A stretch of 12,411 nucleotides of DNA from Candidatus Aminicenantes bacterium UBA4085 (GCA_002383325.1 DFYJ01000002.1:1-12411); one strand, 5' to 3'. Shown: positions 1-6,967, counted from the first letter of the stretch. Notes: a model not told the origin generated them from the sequence alone. A program made the numbers and translations.

Positions 1-1
1 G

Positions 2-55
2 CGCAAGCCCCCCTCCTACTCGATCCGGAAATTTCGGCTGGAAGTCCGAGGATAG
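2..55 (+). CDS. Possible C-terminal tail of an upstream gene (partial)
   Basis: A reading frame open from the left window edge encodes 17 residues ending ...SIRKFRLEVRG and stops at TAG (53-55), 10 nt before the pgsB start. A basic/hydrophobic tail this close to pgsB fits the end of an upstream gene in the same operon. It is too short to identify and could be chance; the pgsB frame is also open to the window edge, although without a start codon. Confidence 0.3.
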   Translation, partial: RKPPSYSIRKFRLEVRG

Positions 56-65
56 GGCGGCTAGA

Positions 66-1289
66 ATGGTATCCCGAACCTGGATCCCCATGCTCGAATG
101 GACCGCCCCTGCCGCCCTGGCCGCCGTCGGCGCCGCCTCCCTGGCCTGCGAGCGGCTTTGGCTTCAATCCCTGCGCCGACGCGTCCCTATTCGGATCGCC
201 GTGACCGGGACGAGAGGAAAGTCCACCGTCACCCGGCTCATCGCCGCGGCCTTGCGCGTCGACGGGAACGCTGTTTTGGCCAAGGTTACGGGCTCCCGCC
301 CGATTCTGATCGGTCCGGGCGGCGAGGAGACCGAGATCCGCCGCCCCGGGCCTCCTTCCATCCTGGAGCAGAAAGCCGTGCTGCGGGCCGCCGTCCGCAT
401 GAAGTGCCGGGTTCTGGTGGCGGAGATGATGAGCATCGGGCCCGAGACGCTGCGGGCCGAGTCCCGGCAGATCCTCCAGCCGCACCTCCTGGCGGTCACT
501 AACGCCCGGATCGATCATCGCGAGGAAATGGGCCGGACGCGTCGGGACATCGCCGCGACGCTGGGCCGAGCCTTCTTCCCGGATTCTGTGGTCTTCATCC
601 CGGAGGAGGAGATGCTCCCCGCCTTCGAGGAAGCCGCGGCCCGGGCCGGATGCCGGCTGATCGCCGTTCCCTCCGATGCGAATCCGCTCTTTTCTCTCGC
701 GGGCGGCGAGGCGGAGACGTCGCTGGAGTTTCCCGCCAATCTCCGGTTGGCCTGGGCCGTGGCCGGCTTCTGCGGGGCGGGCGCGAGCCGGGCGGTTTCC
801 GGGATGACGGCCGCTCGGACGGATTTCGGAAGCCTCAAGGCCTGGCGCCTCGGGCAGGCGGACCTCCCCTGGCCCGTCTCGGCCGTCAGCCTCTTCGCCG
901 CCAACGAGCCCGGCTCATCGGCGGCCGCCCTCGAACGGCTGGTTCGGATCCATCCCGGGCTTCCGGCCAAGCGGGTGGCGGTTTTGGCCCTGCGGGCCGA
1001 TCGGGCCGACAGGACCCGTCAATGGCTGGAGGCCGCGGCGGCCGGCTTCTTCGCCGGCTATGCCGGGATTCTGACAGTCGGCGATCATGCCCATCCCGTC
1101 TGCCGCCGCCTTAGAAGGAAGGGGGCCTGCGCCCGCGTCGCGGCCGTCTCCGGCTCCGATCCGGCCCGGATCACGGCCCAGGCCGCCCGCTTGGCTGCAG
1201 GATCGGCTTGCTTGATCGGCCTGGGCAATATCGTCGGGGTCGGGACCGGCCTGGTCGAGCACTGGGCGGCTTGCGGGGAGGCGGTCTGA
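66..1289 (+). CDS. pgsB: Poly-gamma-glutamate synthase PgsB/CapB (Mur ligase family)
   Basis: Predicted ATP-dependent amide ligase that adds glutamate to poly-gamma-glutamate at the inner face of the cytoplasmic membrane. The 407-residue product is close to the roughly 390-400 usual for PgsB/CapB. It has a hydrophobic N-terminal segment (about residues 10-27), a Mur-ligase P-loop GTRGKST (48-54), an acidic AEMMSIGPE segment (119-127), the conserved VTNARIDHREEMG stretch (144-156), and a family-like C-terminus GLGNIVGVGTGLVEHW. The ATG at 66 is chosen because no start codon lies upstream in frame within the window and it places the P-loop where the family has it; an AGGG (54-57) can serve as a weak SD. 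The stop TGA overlaps the pgsC ATG by one base, so the two are probably translationally coupled. Family assignment is firm. That the polymer is really polyglutamate is inferred from homologues. Confidence 0.9.
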   Translation: MVSRTWIPMLEWTAPAALAAVGAASLACERLWLQSLRRRVPIRIAVTGTRGKSTVTRLIAAALRVDGNAVLAKVTGSRPILIGPGGEETEIRRPGPPSILEQKAVLRAAVRMKCRVLVAEMMSIGPETLRAESRQILQPHLLAVTNARIDHREEMGRTRRDIAATLGRAFFPDSVVFIPEEEMLPAFEEAAARAGCRLIAVPSDANPLFSLAGGEAETSLEFPANLRLAWAVAGFCGAGASRAVSGMTAARTDFGSLKAWRLGQADLPWPVSAVSLFAANEPGSSAAALERLVRIHPGLPAKRVAVLALRADRADRTRQWLEAAAAGFFAGYAGILTVGDHAHPVCRRLRRKGACARVAAVSGSDPARITAQAARLAAGSACLIGLGNIVGVGTGLVEHWAACGEAV

Positions 1290-1720
1290 TGGCCGGCTCG
1301 ATCCTCATCGGCCTGGCCGTTGCGCTGCTGTGGACGGAGCTTGTCGGCGTTCTTCCAGGCGGGATCATTGTCCCCGCTTACCTGGCCCTCTACATCGGAG
1401 AGCCCTGGCGCATCGCGGCCACCGTGGCCGCCGCCCTTCTGGCCACAGCTCTCTACCGTATTCTCTCGCGCTGGTTCCTGCTCTTCGGCCGCCGCCGCTT
1501 CGTGTTCATGCTCTTTGTCGGGGGCTTGATCGGCCAAGTTTGGCTTCTCTTCTGGCCCCGCCTCTTCGCCGCGCCCGTCGATCTTCGGATCATCGGCTGG
1601 GTCATTCCCGGCCTGCTGGCCAACACGCTGGTCCGCCAGAAGCCCGTCCCGACCTTGGCCTCTCTGGCGGCGGCTACGGCCTTGGCGGCGGCTCTATCGA
1701 GCCTGCTCCTGGGAGGCTGA
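1289..1720 (+). CDS. pgsC: Poly-gamma-glutamate biosynthesis membrane protein PgsC/CapC
   Basis: Small integral membrane partner of PgsB, required for polymer synthesis and thought to form the membrane part of the synthase. The 143-residue product compares with about 150 in known PgsC. It has about five hydrophobic segments, starting with MAGSILIGLAVALLWTELVG, and the family signature of a Gly/Pro-containing first loop (LPGGIIVPAYLAL). A late IIGWVIPGLLANTL stretch also matches the family. The start at 1289 is preferred over an in-frame ATG at 1208 inside pgsB because a GGGGAGG SD lies just upstream, the start overlaps the pgsB stop (TGATG), and the protein then begins directly with the first membrane helix. 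Confidence 0.88.
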   Translation: MAGSILIGLAVALLWTELVGVLPGGIIVPAYLALYIGEPWRIAATVAAALLATALYRILSRWFLLFGRRRFVFMLFVGGLIGQVWLLFWPRLFAAPVDLRIIGWVIPGLLANTLVRQKPVPTLASLAAATALAAALSSLLLGG

Positions 1721-1721
1721 G

Positions 1722-2828
1722 ATGGACGTCCGCCGGCCGCTCCGCCATCCCCAACTCCCGGTCGTCCTCCTGGGCATTCTGGGCGCGCTTTTCATAGCCC
1801 TCTGGTCCACTCTCCCGGCCGGAAAGGACGCTTCCGGACCGGCTCAAGTCGAGGACGAAGCCGATGCCGTCCGGTTGATGAGCCGGGCCCTGGAAGCGCT
1901 GCGGGAGGCGCGTGCGGCGGCCGGACTGCCTATCGATGTGCGCACGGACATCAACCAAACGGCCTTGGTCGGAGTTGAGACATCACCGACGACGACCTCG
2001 CTCGGACATCTGGAGGCCAAGCGTACGGCGGCCAACCCGGCTTTCGCGGGGGCTCTGGTCCGGATGCTGCGGGAGGCCGGCGTGGCCCGAGGTGATGCGG
2101 TGGCCGTCGGCGCCTCCAGCTCGTTCCCCGGGCTCATTGTAGCCTCCCTGTGCGCCTGCCAGGCCATGGGAATTCGGGCCTTGCCGATCGTCTCCCTGGG
2201 CGCCTCCAACTGGGGGGCCAACGATCCGCGCTGGACGGGCCTCGACATCCTGGAGAGCCTAAACCGGGCCGGCGTCCTGGACGCCCCCATCCTGGCCGCC
2301 TCGCTCGGCGGCGAGGGCGACGGGGGCCGGGATATGGCTCCGGAGGGACGCGCCCTCCTGCGCCGCCGCATCGAGGAGTGGGGCGGCGCTTTCCTCGAGG
2401 CCGGATCCCTGCCGGCCGCGGTCGAGACCCGGATGAGCCTCTGTGAGGCCTGGGCCGCCGGGGCGCCGATCAAGGCCTTCATCAACGTCGGCGGAAGCTG
2501 GGTGGACATGGGCGGCAGCGGCGATGTGCTGAAGCTGCGGCCCGGCTATAACGCGGCGGCCGATGTCATCCTTCCCCCGGCCGGCCAGCGGGGTCTCATC
2601 CAGGCCTGGGCGGCCCGCGGGGTGCCGGTCATCCACCTGCTCTTCATCAAGGGCCTGTGCGATCGCTACGGCATCCCCTGGGATCCGGTGCCGCTCCCTT
2701 CGCCGGACTCTTCGGCCGCATCGCGCGGGAAGTCCGGTCTTCCGGGCCGCAAGCTCGCGGCGGCGCTTTTCGCCGGGCTGGCCGCGGTTGGGCTCGCTTG
2801 GATCGCGGTCCGCCGCCGGATCGTCTAG
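1722..2828 (+). CDS. pgsW: Poly-gamma-glutamate system protein, PgsW type
   Basis: Third gene of the operon, 1 nt after pgsC, with GGGAGG (1711-1716) as SD. The 368-residue product has an N-terminal membrane helix (about 12-29), a large soluble region that probably faces outward, and a C-terminal membrane helix (about 345-363) followed by Arg residues. Recognisable stretches are VETSPTTTSLGHLEAKRTAANP (85-106), VGASSSFPGLIVASL, SLGASNWGANDP and FINVGGSWVDMG. I recognise these as the family annotated 'poly-gamma-glutamate system protein', which accompanies PgsB and PgsC in some Gram-negative lineages. It is not homologous in sequence to the PgsA/CapA metallophosphatase-like protein usually found in this slot. 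Its biochemical role is unknown; polymer release, export or anchoring is inferred from position. The name comes from memory of the family and was not checked by a search. Confidence 0.78.
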   Translation: MDVRRPLRHPQLPVVLLGILGALFIALWSTLPAGKDASGPAQVEDEADAVRLMSRALEALREARAAAGLPIDVRTDINQTALVGVETSPTTTSLGHLEAKRTAANPAFAGALVRMLREAGVARGDAVAVGASSSFPGLIVASLCACQAMGIRALPIVSLGASNWGANDPRWTGLDILESLNRAGVLDAPILAASLGGEGDGGRDMAPEGRALLRRRIEEWGGAFLEAGSLPAAVETRMSLCEAWAAGAPIKAFINVGGSWVDMGGSGDVLKLRPGYNAAADVILPPAGQRGLIQAWAARGVPVIHLLFIKGLCDRYGIPWDPVPLPSPDSSAASRGKSGLPGRKLAAALFAGLAAVGLAWIAVRRRIV

Positions 2829-2829
2829 G

Positions 2830-4173
2830 CTACCCCAGCCGGCGCGCTTCCATGTAGAAGCGCTTCTCCCAGGCCTCGCCCATCGAGAACGTCTTGCGGG
2901 GCGTGACCCCGTCCAGGATGACCGTCCGGAAGAGCTCTTCCTTCCGCATAGCCGGCAGGATAAAGCTCATGTTTCCGGGCTTGGTGCCGAGGGCGATCGT
3001 GCTCTCGGCCCCGTGGACGTAGTCGATCTCCCGGGCCCCTCCGCTCTTCAGGAAGGCGTCGAGAAAGCCCTGCAGTGATCCGACCGGCAGGTTCGAGCCG
3101 GGGGCCGAGATTTCCAGCAGGCCGGCGCCGGCGGCGGTCGCGACGCCGATGCGGTGGGGCCGGCCGGTCTGCTCCTCGACCTCCTCCCGCATGACACCCG
3201 AACAGCACAGCGGCACATATTCGGCCAGGCCGCCGGAGTGGGCTTGGACTTCGGACAGGAAGTCGCGGTTCGGGGCCAGTCCGAAGATCACCCGATGGAT
3301 GGGCTCGAAGACCAGGGCCGGATCGTGCAGATTGACCAGCTCGACCATGGCGTAGCGCAGCGGGGAGGTCAGGACGGACTCCTTGTCGGAGGCCCGCTCC
3401 TTGGCCGTCTCCCAGATGGTCTTAGCCGTGGCCAGGGAATGGTTGCCGTCACCCATGGCGTAGAGCAGGACGGGCGTGCCTTCGGGCAGTCCGTACTTGG
3501 CGGCGAAGGCGGCGGGATCGGCCAGAGCGGCCAGGGCCCGGACGATGCCGGACTCGACCGCCGGATCGGCCACCCGATAGCCGGCCAGGCGTCCGGAGCC
3601 GAGCATGAGCTTGAAGTCGTAGAGGCGAGGCAGGCGTGCCTTGGCCGCGGCCACGGGGCCCAGGACGGCGTCGGCCGGATCGTCGATGAGGACCATGATA
3701 TGGGGCGACTCCAGGGCGGCTCCCTCGCGGATGCGAACCCGGGGCGGAATGCGGTCGAGGATGGTTCCCTCCGTGGCCCGGATGAGGGTGGAGGAGCCCT
3801 TGCGAAAGTCGTAGGCCTCGAGATCGAGGCAGATCACCAGGCCGCGGCGGGTATGGTCCCCGGTTGTGCGCTCGATGTAAACCATCCCTTCCTCGGATCG
3901 GAAGATCTCCCCGGCCAGGTAGCGGGACATGGTCTCCCGGATGCGGGCGATGCGGGCGCCCTTGTCCGCTTCGGGCTCATGCAGGAAGACTTCGGGATAG
4001 ATGAGGTGGAGGGTCGAGGGCGATTCTCCGACGATCCCGGCCGCCTTGGCCCAGTAATCGGGCTCGGAAGTGTACTGATCGCAGGCGATGACGGCCCACT
4101 TGGCCGGGTCGATGCCTTCGCGGGGCAGAAGGACTTCGGGGACGCCCAGGGCGATCTGTTCATATGTGCGCAT
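2830..4173 (-). CDS. DUF1015 family protein (COG4198)
   Basis: Soluble 447-residue protein with no signal peptide or membrane helix. It begins with the family-typical LPREGIDPAKWAVIACDQYTSEPDYW (about 16-41) and carries MGDGNHSLATAK (240-251), the most conserved DUF1015 motif. Length is normal for the family. The start is set at the ATG at 4173, with AGGAG (4179-4183) 5 nt upstream; a TTG six codons earlier (4191) lacks such a site. It appears monocistronic, with a TATAAT box upstream at 4205-4210 and a terminator from the preceding gene at 4260-4295. Its stop lies 1 bp from that of pgsW on the other strand. Function is unknown; no link to polyglutamate can be claimed from adjacency because the transcription units converge. 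Confidence 0.85.
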   Translation of the reverse strand: MRTYEQIALGVPEVLLPREGIDPAKWAVIACDQYTSEPDYWAKAAGIVGESPSTLHLIYPEVFLHEPEADKGARIARIRETMSRYLAGEIFRSEEGMVYIERTTGDHTRRGLVICLDLEAYDFRKGSSTLIRATEGTILDRIPPRVRIREGAALESPHIMVLIDDPADAVLGPVAAAKARLPRLYDFKLMLGSGRLAGYRVADPAVESGIVRALAALADPAAFAAKYGLPEGTPVLLYAMGDGNHSLATAKTIWETAKERASDKESVLTSPLRYAMVELVNLHDPALVFEPIHRVIFGLAPNRDFLSEVQAHSGGLAEYVPLCCSGVMREEVEEQTGRPHRIGVATAAGAGLLEISAPGSNLPVGSLQGFLDAFLKSGGAREIDYVHGAESTIALGTKPGNMSFILPAMRKEELFRTVILDGVTPRKTFSMGEAWEKRFYMEARRLG

Positions 4174-4204
4174 GAAGACTCCTGTCGGCAACGAATGAGG
4201 GGAA

Positions 4205-4214
4205 ATTATAGCCT
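4205..4214 (-). promoter_or_regulatory. Promoter -10 box for the DUF1015 gene
   Basis: On the minus strand AGGCTATAAT contains a perfect TATAAT (4205-4210), standing out in a GC-rich window and placed 31 nt before the ATG at 4173. No convincing -35 box is found at 16-19 nt. The same ten bases recur before the histidine kinase gene (8274-8283). Confidence 0.55.
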
Positions 4215-4259
4215 AAAAGAGACAAATGGGGGAAACGGAAAAGGGCGGGGATACAAGCG

Positions 4260-4295
4260 AAAAAGGCTGGGGGCCCGGGCGGAGCCGGGACCCCC
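4260..4295 (-). terminator. Intrinsic terminator of the adaptor gene
   Basis: Read on the minus strand, GGGGGTCCCGG pairs imperfectly with CCCGGGCCCCC (4269-4295) around a short CTCCG-type loop, followed after GCC by TTTTT (4264-4260). It begins 11 nt after the adaptor stop codon at 4307. It separates the adaptor from the downstream DUF1015 gene on the same strand. Confidence 0.7.
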
Positions 4296-4306
4296 GGAAA
4301 GAGGGC

Positions 4307-5107
4307 TTATCGTCCGGGCGGAGGCGGACCGCCTCCGCCGGGGGGAGGCCCGTCGAACATCGGCATATTATCGGTGTTGGCGGTCGAAGTCGTCGCCCCC
4401 TTGAGGCCGGTGACGACCTTCATTCCGGCCGCCAGCTGGTCGCCGGAGATCTCGGTGGTCGACTTGGAGACGATCCCGGTCAGGACCGGAATGACCCGCA
4501 GCTGCCCGCCGTCGTCCATGACGTAGATCGCGCCGGCGCGCCGCGAGGCGCCCCGCAGCTTGGCCGCCTCGGCGGCCGTCTCGGCCGACGCCGTCGGCGG
4601 ATGGTACTTGAGGGCCGTGTTGAGGACCCGGAAGGCGTTTTCCGCTTGGGCCGTGACGACGGTCACGGTCGCCGTCATGCCCGGCCGCAGCAGGAGTTCG
4701 GCGTTGTCGGCCAGGATGATCGTGGTGTAGGTCACGACATTGGATGTGTTCACGGCGGCATAGCGGACCTGCTGGACCTTGCTGGTGAAGGTCCGGTTCT
4801 CGACCGCGTCGACGGTGAAGCGGACGTCCTGACCCGCCTGGACGGTACCGATGTCGGCTTCGTCAATGTTGTAGTCGGCGTGGAGCTTGACGATCTTTCC
4901 CGAGACCTGGCTCCCGATCTCGACGGTGTCGGTCGGGGCCAGTGTTCCGGAGGCGGCGATGGTGTCCTCGATCGGGCCTTGGGTCAGCGGATTGAGATTG
5001 TACTCGATGACTTCGGTCCGCCCGCTTCGGACAAGGAAGAAGACCAGCAGAGCCGCGGCCAGCAGGGCCGGGATGCCGATCTTCAGCCGCCGCGCCTTCT
5101 TCTTCAT
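4307..5107 (-). CDS. MacA/HlyD-like efflux adaptor lacking its alpha-helical hairpin
   Basis: 266 residues from the ATG at 5107; normal adaptors have about 380-450. The N-terminal membrane anchor (about 10-27) is followed by the first membrane-proximal strand and the first half of the lipoyl domain (NLNPLTQGPIEDTIAASGTL...VSGKIVKLHADYN, 38-80). The sequence then jumps straight into the beta-barrel region (IDEADIGTVQAGQDVRFTVDA, from residue 81) and goes on through NVVTYTTII and LRPGMTATVTV. The rest of the lipoyl domain, the whole coiled-coil hairpin and the first barrel strand are missing, roughly 130-150 residues, removed in frame near 4867/4868. The C-terminus is a Gly/Pro-rich tail (PPPGGGGPPPPGR). 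Family members bridge a periplasmic pump to an outer-membrane channel, normally through the missing hairpin. No pump or channel gene is adjacent and a terminator follows directly. The start also looks frameshifted. It could be a decaying gene, a repurposed short adaptor or an assembly error. Confidence 0.75.
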   Translation of the reverse strand: MKKKARRLKIGIPALLAAALLVFFLVRSGRTEVIEYNLNPLTQGPIEDTIAASGTLAPTDTVEIGSQVSGKIVKLHADYNIDEADIGTVQAGQDVRFTVDAVENRTFTSKVQQVRYAAVNTSNVVTYTTIILADNAELLLRPGMTATVTVVTAQAENAFRVLNTALKYHPPTASAETAAEAAKLRGASRRAGAIYVMDDGGQLRVIPVLTGIVSKSTTEISGDQLAAGMKVVTGLKGATTSTANTDNMPMFDGPPPGGGGPPPPGR

Positions 5108-5158
5108 TTTTTCAGCTTGGGATCCATGGTCTTCTTTCCTTAAGCATGACGTCCTCCC
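5104..5158 (-). promoter_or_regulatory. Adaptor translation start with overlapping mini-ORFs
   Basis: Three ATGs in three frames lie here on the minus strand. The first (5147) follows a strong GGGAGG SD (5153-5158) and encodes 11 residues ending at 5112. The second (5127) follows AAGGAAAG and encodes MDPKLKK, then stops. Its TGA (5106-5104) overlaps the third ATG (5107), which opens the adaptor frame as ATGA. The run of six A residues before TG is one short of letting the second ATG read directly into the adaptor frame (MDPKLKKMKKKARR...). Either the gene has a one-base loss or it is translated by reinitiation. Confidence 0.5.
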
Positions 5159-5370
5159 TGCGGAAGATTTCTGCTCCACTCCGTCAGACGCCGGACGACG
5201 AGAAATCTTACGGTCTTTTAAACGGTACTTCTCCCATTTCCGGGAGAGGTGGTTCGGGGTCCACCCTCGAGGGCAAGGGTGCCAGGCCCGCGATCAGTCC
5301 GCGACATGCCTTGAGCGGTCCCGCTATCGGCGGGCCCTAGTCGTCTCGGCGGCTTGCGGGACGGGGACAA
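5128..5370. other. Intergenic region between sensor gene and adaptor gene
   Basis: This 243-bp gap has no convincing gene. Beyond the leader signals near the adaptor it holds a hairpin at 5317-5337 (GGTCCCGC/GCGGGCCC, one mismatch) 33 nt after the sensor stop. It also has a CTCCC/GGGAG pair near 5231-5246 and the palindrome CCCTCGAGGG near 5264. The hairpin lacks a U-tract, so it is at best a weak end to the sigma operon. No clean -35/-10 pair for the adaptor was found. Confidence 0.4.
5164..5209 (-). repeat. 9-bp perfect inverted repeat in the adaptor leader
   Basis: AAGATTTCT (5164-5172) and AGAAATCTT (5201-5209) are perfect inverted copies around a 28-nt GC-rich loop that contains its own short CGTC/GACG pairing. 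The repeat is AT-rich against the background and ends 5 nt before the first SD of the adaptor leader. It could be an operator half-site pair or an RNA stem controlling ribosome access. Confidence 0.45.
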
Positions 5371-5928
5371 TCAGCGCGGAGAGGTTGGCGGAGAGCTCCC
5401 GCGGCGTTGGTCGGGCCCGCCCGACCGGTCGGGCGGCCCGGCCGGTTCCAGGGCTCCGATCCGGATCATGAATTCGCGCAGGATGGACTGGAACTTCGGC
5501 CTCTGTTCCGGCCGGAGAGCGGCCATCAGATCGAGGAAGTGCAGGGACAGGAGCCTCTCCTCCTCGCCCCGCAGGATCCCGATCCGCGAGGTCAGGGCTT
5601 CCAGCATGGCGCGGTCGGGCTCGGGCTTGAACATCTCGGCCAGGCCCTGCTCCTTCAGCTTGCGGATCTCCTCGTGGGTCGGCCGGGCGGCCTCGACGAA
5701 GCGATCCCGGATGCCGTCGAAAGCCGCGGCCTGGTCGTCGGACAAGCCCAGCTCCCGCCGCAGGAAGGCCTGGACTTCCTCCGGCCCTCCCTGCCGGCCC
5801 GGAGGGGGATCTCCGCCGGACGGCTTGCGGATGACCGTCAGCCAGATGGCGGCCAGGGTGACGATGTTGATGCCGATCAGCAGGGCCAGGGTCCAGCGGC
5901 GGCGCGGATGCTTGACGGGTGCGTCCAT
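5371..5928 (-). CDS. CnrX/Spy-CpxP-like (LTxxQ) extracytoplasmic sensor or chaperone
   Basis: 185-residue protein with one N-terminal membrane helix (about 13-33) and a helical domain predicted to sit outside the membrane. Two LTxxQ-like motifs mark the family: LSDDQ (62-66) opening the first long helix and LRPEQ (138-142) preceded by the LSLHFLDLMAA helix. It ends in a Pro/Gly/Ser-rich, probably disordered tail. Homologues include the metal sensor CnrX and the chaperones CpxP and Spy. H84, H130 and M135 could bind metal, but this is speculative. The start is set at 5928 because GAGGA lies 5 nt upstream; an ATG at 5940 overlapping the previous stop as ATGA is the alternative and adds MRIP. 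Third gene after the ECF sigma factor and the putative anti-sigma factor, so probably the signal-sensing subunit. Confidence 0.72.
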   Translation of the reverse strand: MDAPVKHPRRRWTLALLIGINIVTLAAIWLTVIRKPSGGDPPPGRQGGPEEVQAFLRRELGLSDDQAAAFDGIRDRFVEAARPTHEEIRKLKEQGLAEMFKPEPDRAMLEALTSRIGILRGEEERLLSLHFLDLMAALRPEQRPKFQSILREFMIRIGALEPAGPPDRSGGPDQRRGSSPPTSPR

Positions 5929-5936
5929 GGGAATCC

Positions 5937-6311
5937 TCATTTCAGGTAGGAAGCGAACTCGGCCTGATCGGCGGCGTAGGTCTGAACGAGCGCGGCCAGA
6001 CCCTGCTCCCGGGTCTGTGTCTCCGTACGACGGGTCCTGGTCACGGCCAGCGCCGTGACGATATTGAGGACGACCATCAGGGTCAGCAGGGCGGGGACGA
6101 GGACGCGCCGGCGGACAGGGAGCGCGATTCCGGGCCCGGCTTTTTCTTCGACTCGGATGCGCCTGCGCAGGGCGGCGTAGAATCCCGGGTCGTCCGCGAG
6201 GCGCGGCTCCGTCTCGAAGCAGCGAAGGGTCGCCTCGATCTCCCGTTCGACGATCTTCTTCCTGGACATGTCACCGAGGCCCGCGGAGGGGCCCGTTCTC
6301 CTCTCTCTCAT
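5937..6311 (-). CDS. Putative single-pass anti-sigma factor
   Basis: 124-residue protein with a charged N-terminal region (VEREIEATLRCFETEPRLADDPGFYAALRRRIR, about 21-53), one membrane helix (about 70-90) and a short C-terminal part ending QAEFASYLK. It has no zinc-binding HxxxCxxC motif, so it is not a ZAS-type anti-sigma factor. The role is inferred from the topology and its place 1 nt after an ECF sigma gene. The start at 6311 has GGAGG (6320-6324) 8 nt upstream, inside the end of the sigma gene. The internal ATG at 6269 (MSRKKIVE...) looks more like a typical N-terminus but has only a weak GGTG site. It would hold the sigma factor at the membrane until the downstream sensor responds. Confidence 0.6.
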   Translation of the reverse strand: MRERRTGPSAGLGDMSRKKIVEREIEATLRCFETEPRLADDPGFYAALRRRIRVEEKAGPGIALPVRRRVLVPALLTLMVVLNIVTALAVTRTRRTETQTREQGLAALVQTYAADQAEFASYLK

Positions 6312-6312
6312 G

Positions 6313-6930
6313 TTAGACGCCTCCAGCCCGGATTTCTGTCGGGTCCATTTTCGCCTCGCCCGAGACCCTGCGCCCCAAGGATTTGGCCAGCCTGCGGCGC
6401 AAAGCGGCCTGGGCCCGGTGGACCAGGGAGTCGACGGCTCCGGGAGTCGTCTCGAGAATGCCGGCGATCTCGGCGCTGCTCATGCCCTCGTACTTGGCCA
6501 GGGTCACGGCGATTCGCTGGTTGCGGGGCGGGGCGGCGACGGCCTGCCGCAGGAGGTCCGCCCGCTCCCCGTCCTCCAAGGCCCGGCCGGGGTCCGGACC
6601 CGGGTCCGCCGCCTCCCTCTCGACCTCCTCCGAGCCTCCCAGGGCCCGGACCATCTCCAGCCGTTTCTTCCGCTTGCCCCGGCGCAGGGCGTCCAGCGAC
6701 TTGGTTACGGCGATGCGGTGGATCCAGGTTGAAAGCGCCGCATCGCCCCGGAAACCCGACAGGGCCCGGTAGACGTCCAGGAAGACCTCCTGAGCGGCGT
6801 CCCGGGCGTCCTCCTCGTTGCGCAGAAAGCGGAAGCAGATGTTGACGACCCGGTTCTGGTGCTCGGCGATCAGGGCCTGGAAGGCGGACTCGTCCCGGCT
6901 GCGAAGACGGTCGAGCAGGCTCTGGTCCAC
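6313..6930 (-). CDS. ECF RNA polymerase sigma factor (sigma-70 family, RpoE-like)
   Basis: 205-residue regulator with only regions 2 and 4, the ECF layout. Region 2 (about 16-84) has the DARDAAQEVFLDVYRAL helix and FRGDAALSTWIHRIAVTKSLDALRR, typical of core binding and -10 recognition. An acidic, Pro-rich linker (about 96-122) leads to region 4 (about 125-182) with the helix-turn-helix SSAEIAGILETTPGAVDSLVHRAQAAL that reads the -35 element. The start is GTG at 6930 with GGGAG (6936-6940) 5 nt upstream. First gene of a tight three-gene operon with the anti-sigma candidate and the CnrX-like sensor. Such operons are commonly autoregulated; the promoter seen upstream looks like a housekeeping type, so basal transcription is likely. 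Confidence 0.92.
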   Translation of the reverse strand: MDQSLLDRLRSRDESAFQALIAEHQNRVVNICFRFLRNEEDARDAAQEVFLDVYRALSGFRGDAALSTWIHRIAVTKSLDALRRGKRKKRLEMVRALGGSEEVEREAADPGPDPGRALEDGERADLLRQAVAAPPRNQRIAVTLAKYEGMSSAEIAGILETTPGAVDSLVHRAQAALRRRLAKSLGRRVSGEAKMDPTEIRAGGV

Positions 6931-6967
6931 GGCGGCTCCCGGGGGAGTTTAGCCCCGGGCGGATGTT

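Noticed and set aside
3154..4404. 416-codon plus-strand frame antisense to the DUF1015 gene
   Set aside because: It is a mirror of the real gene's codon usage and has no recognisable motif; the minus-strand protein carries conserved family motifs.
4226..5143. 305-codon plus-strand frame antisense to the adaptor
   Set aside because: Asp/Gly/Arg-rich shadow with no family resemblance; it even runs through the intrinsic terminator.
5177..5179. GTG start at 5179 for the adaptor
   Set aside because: No SD precedes it and it lies in the inverted-repeat loop region; the extra 24 residues do not look like an adaptor N-terminus.
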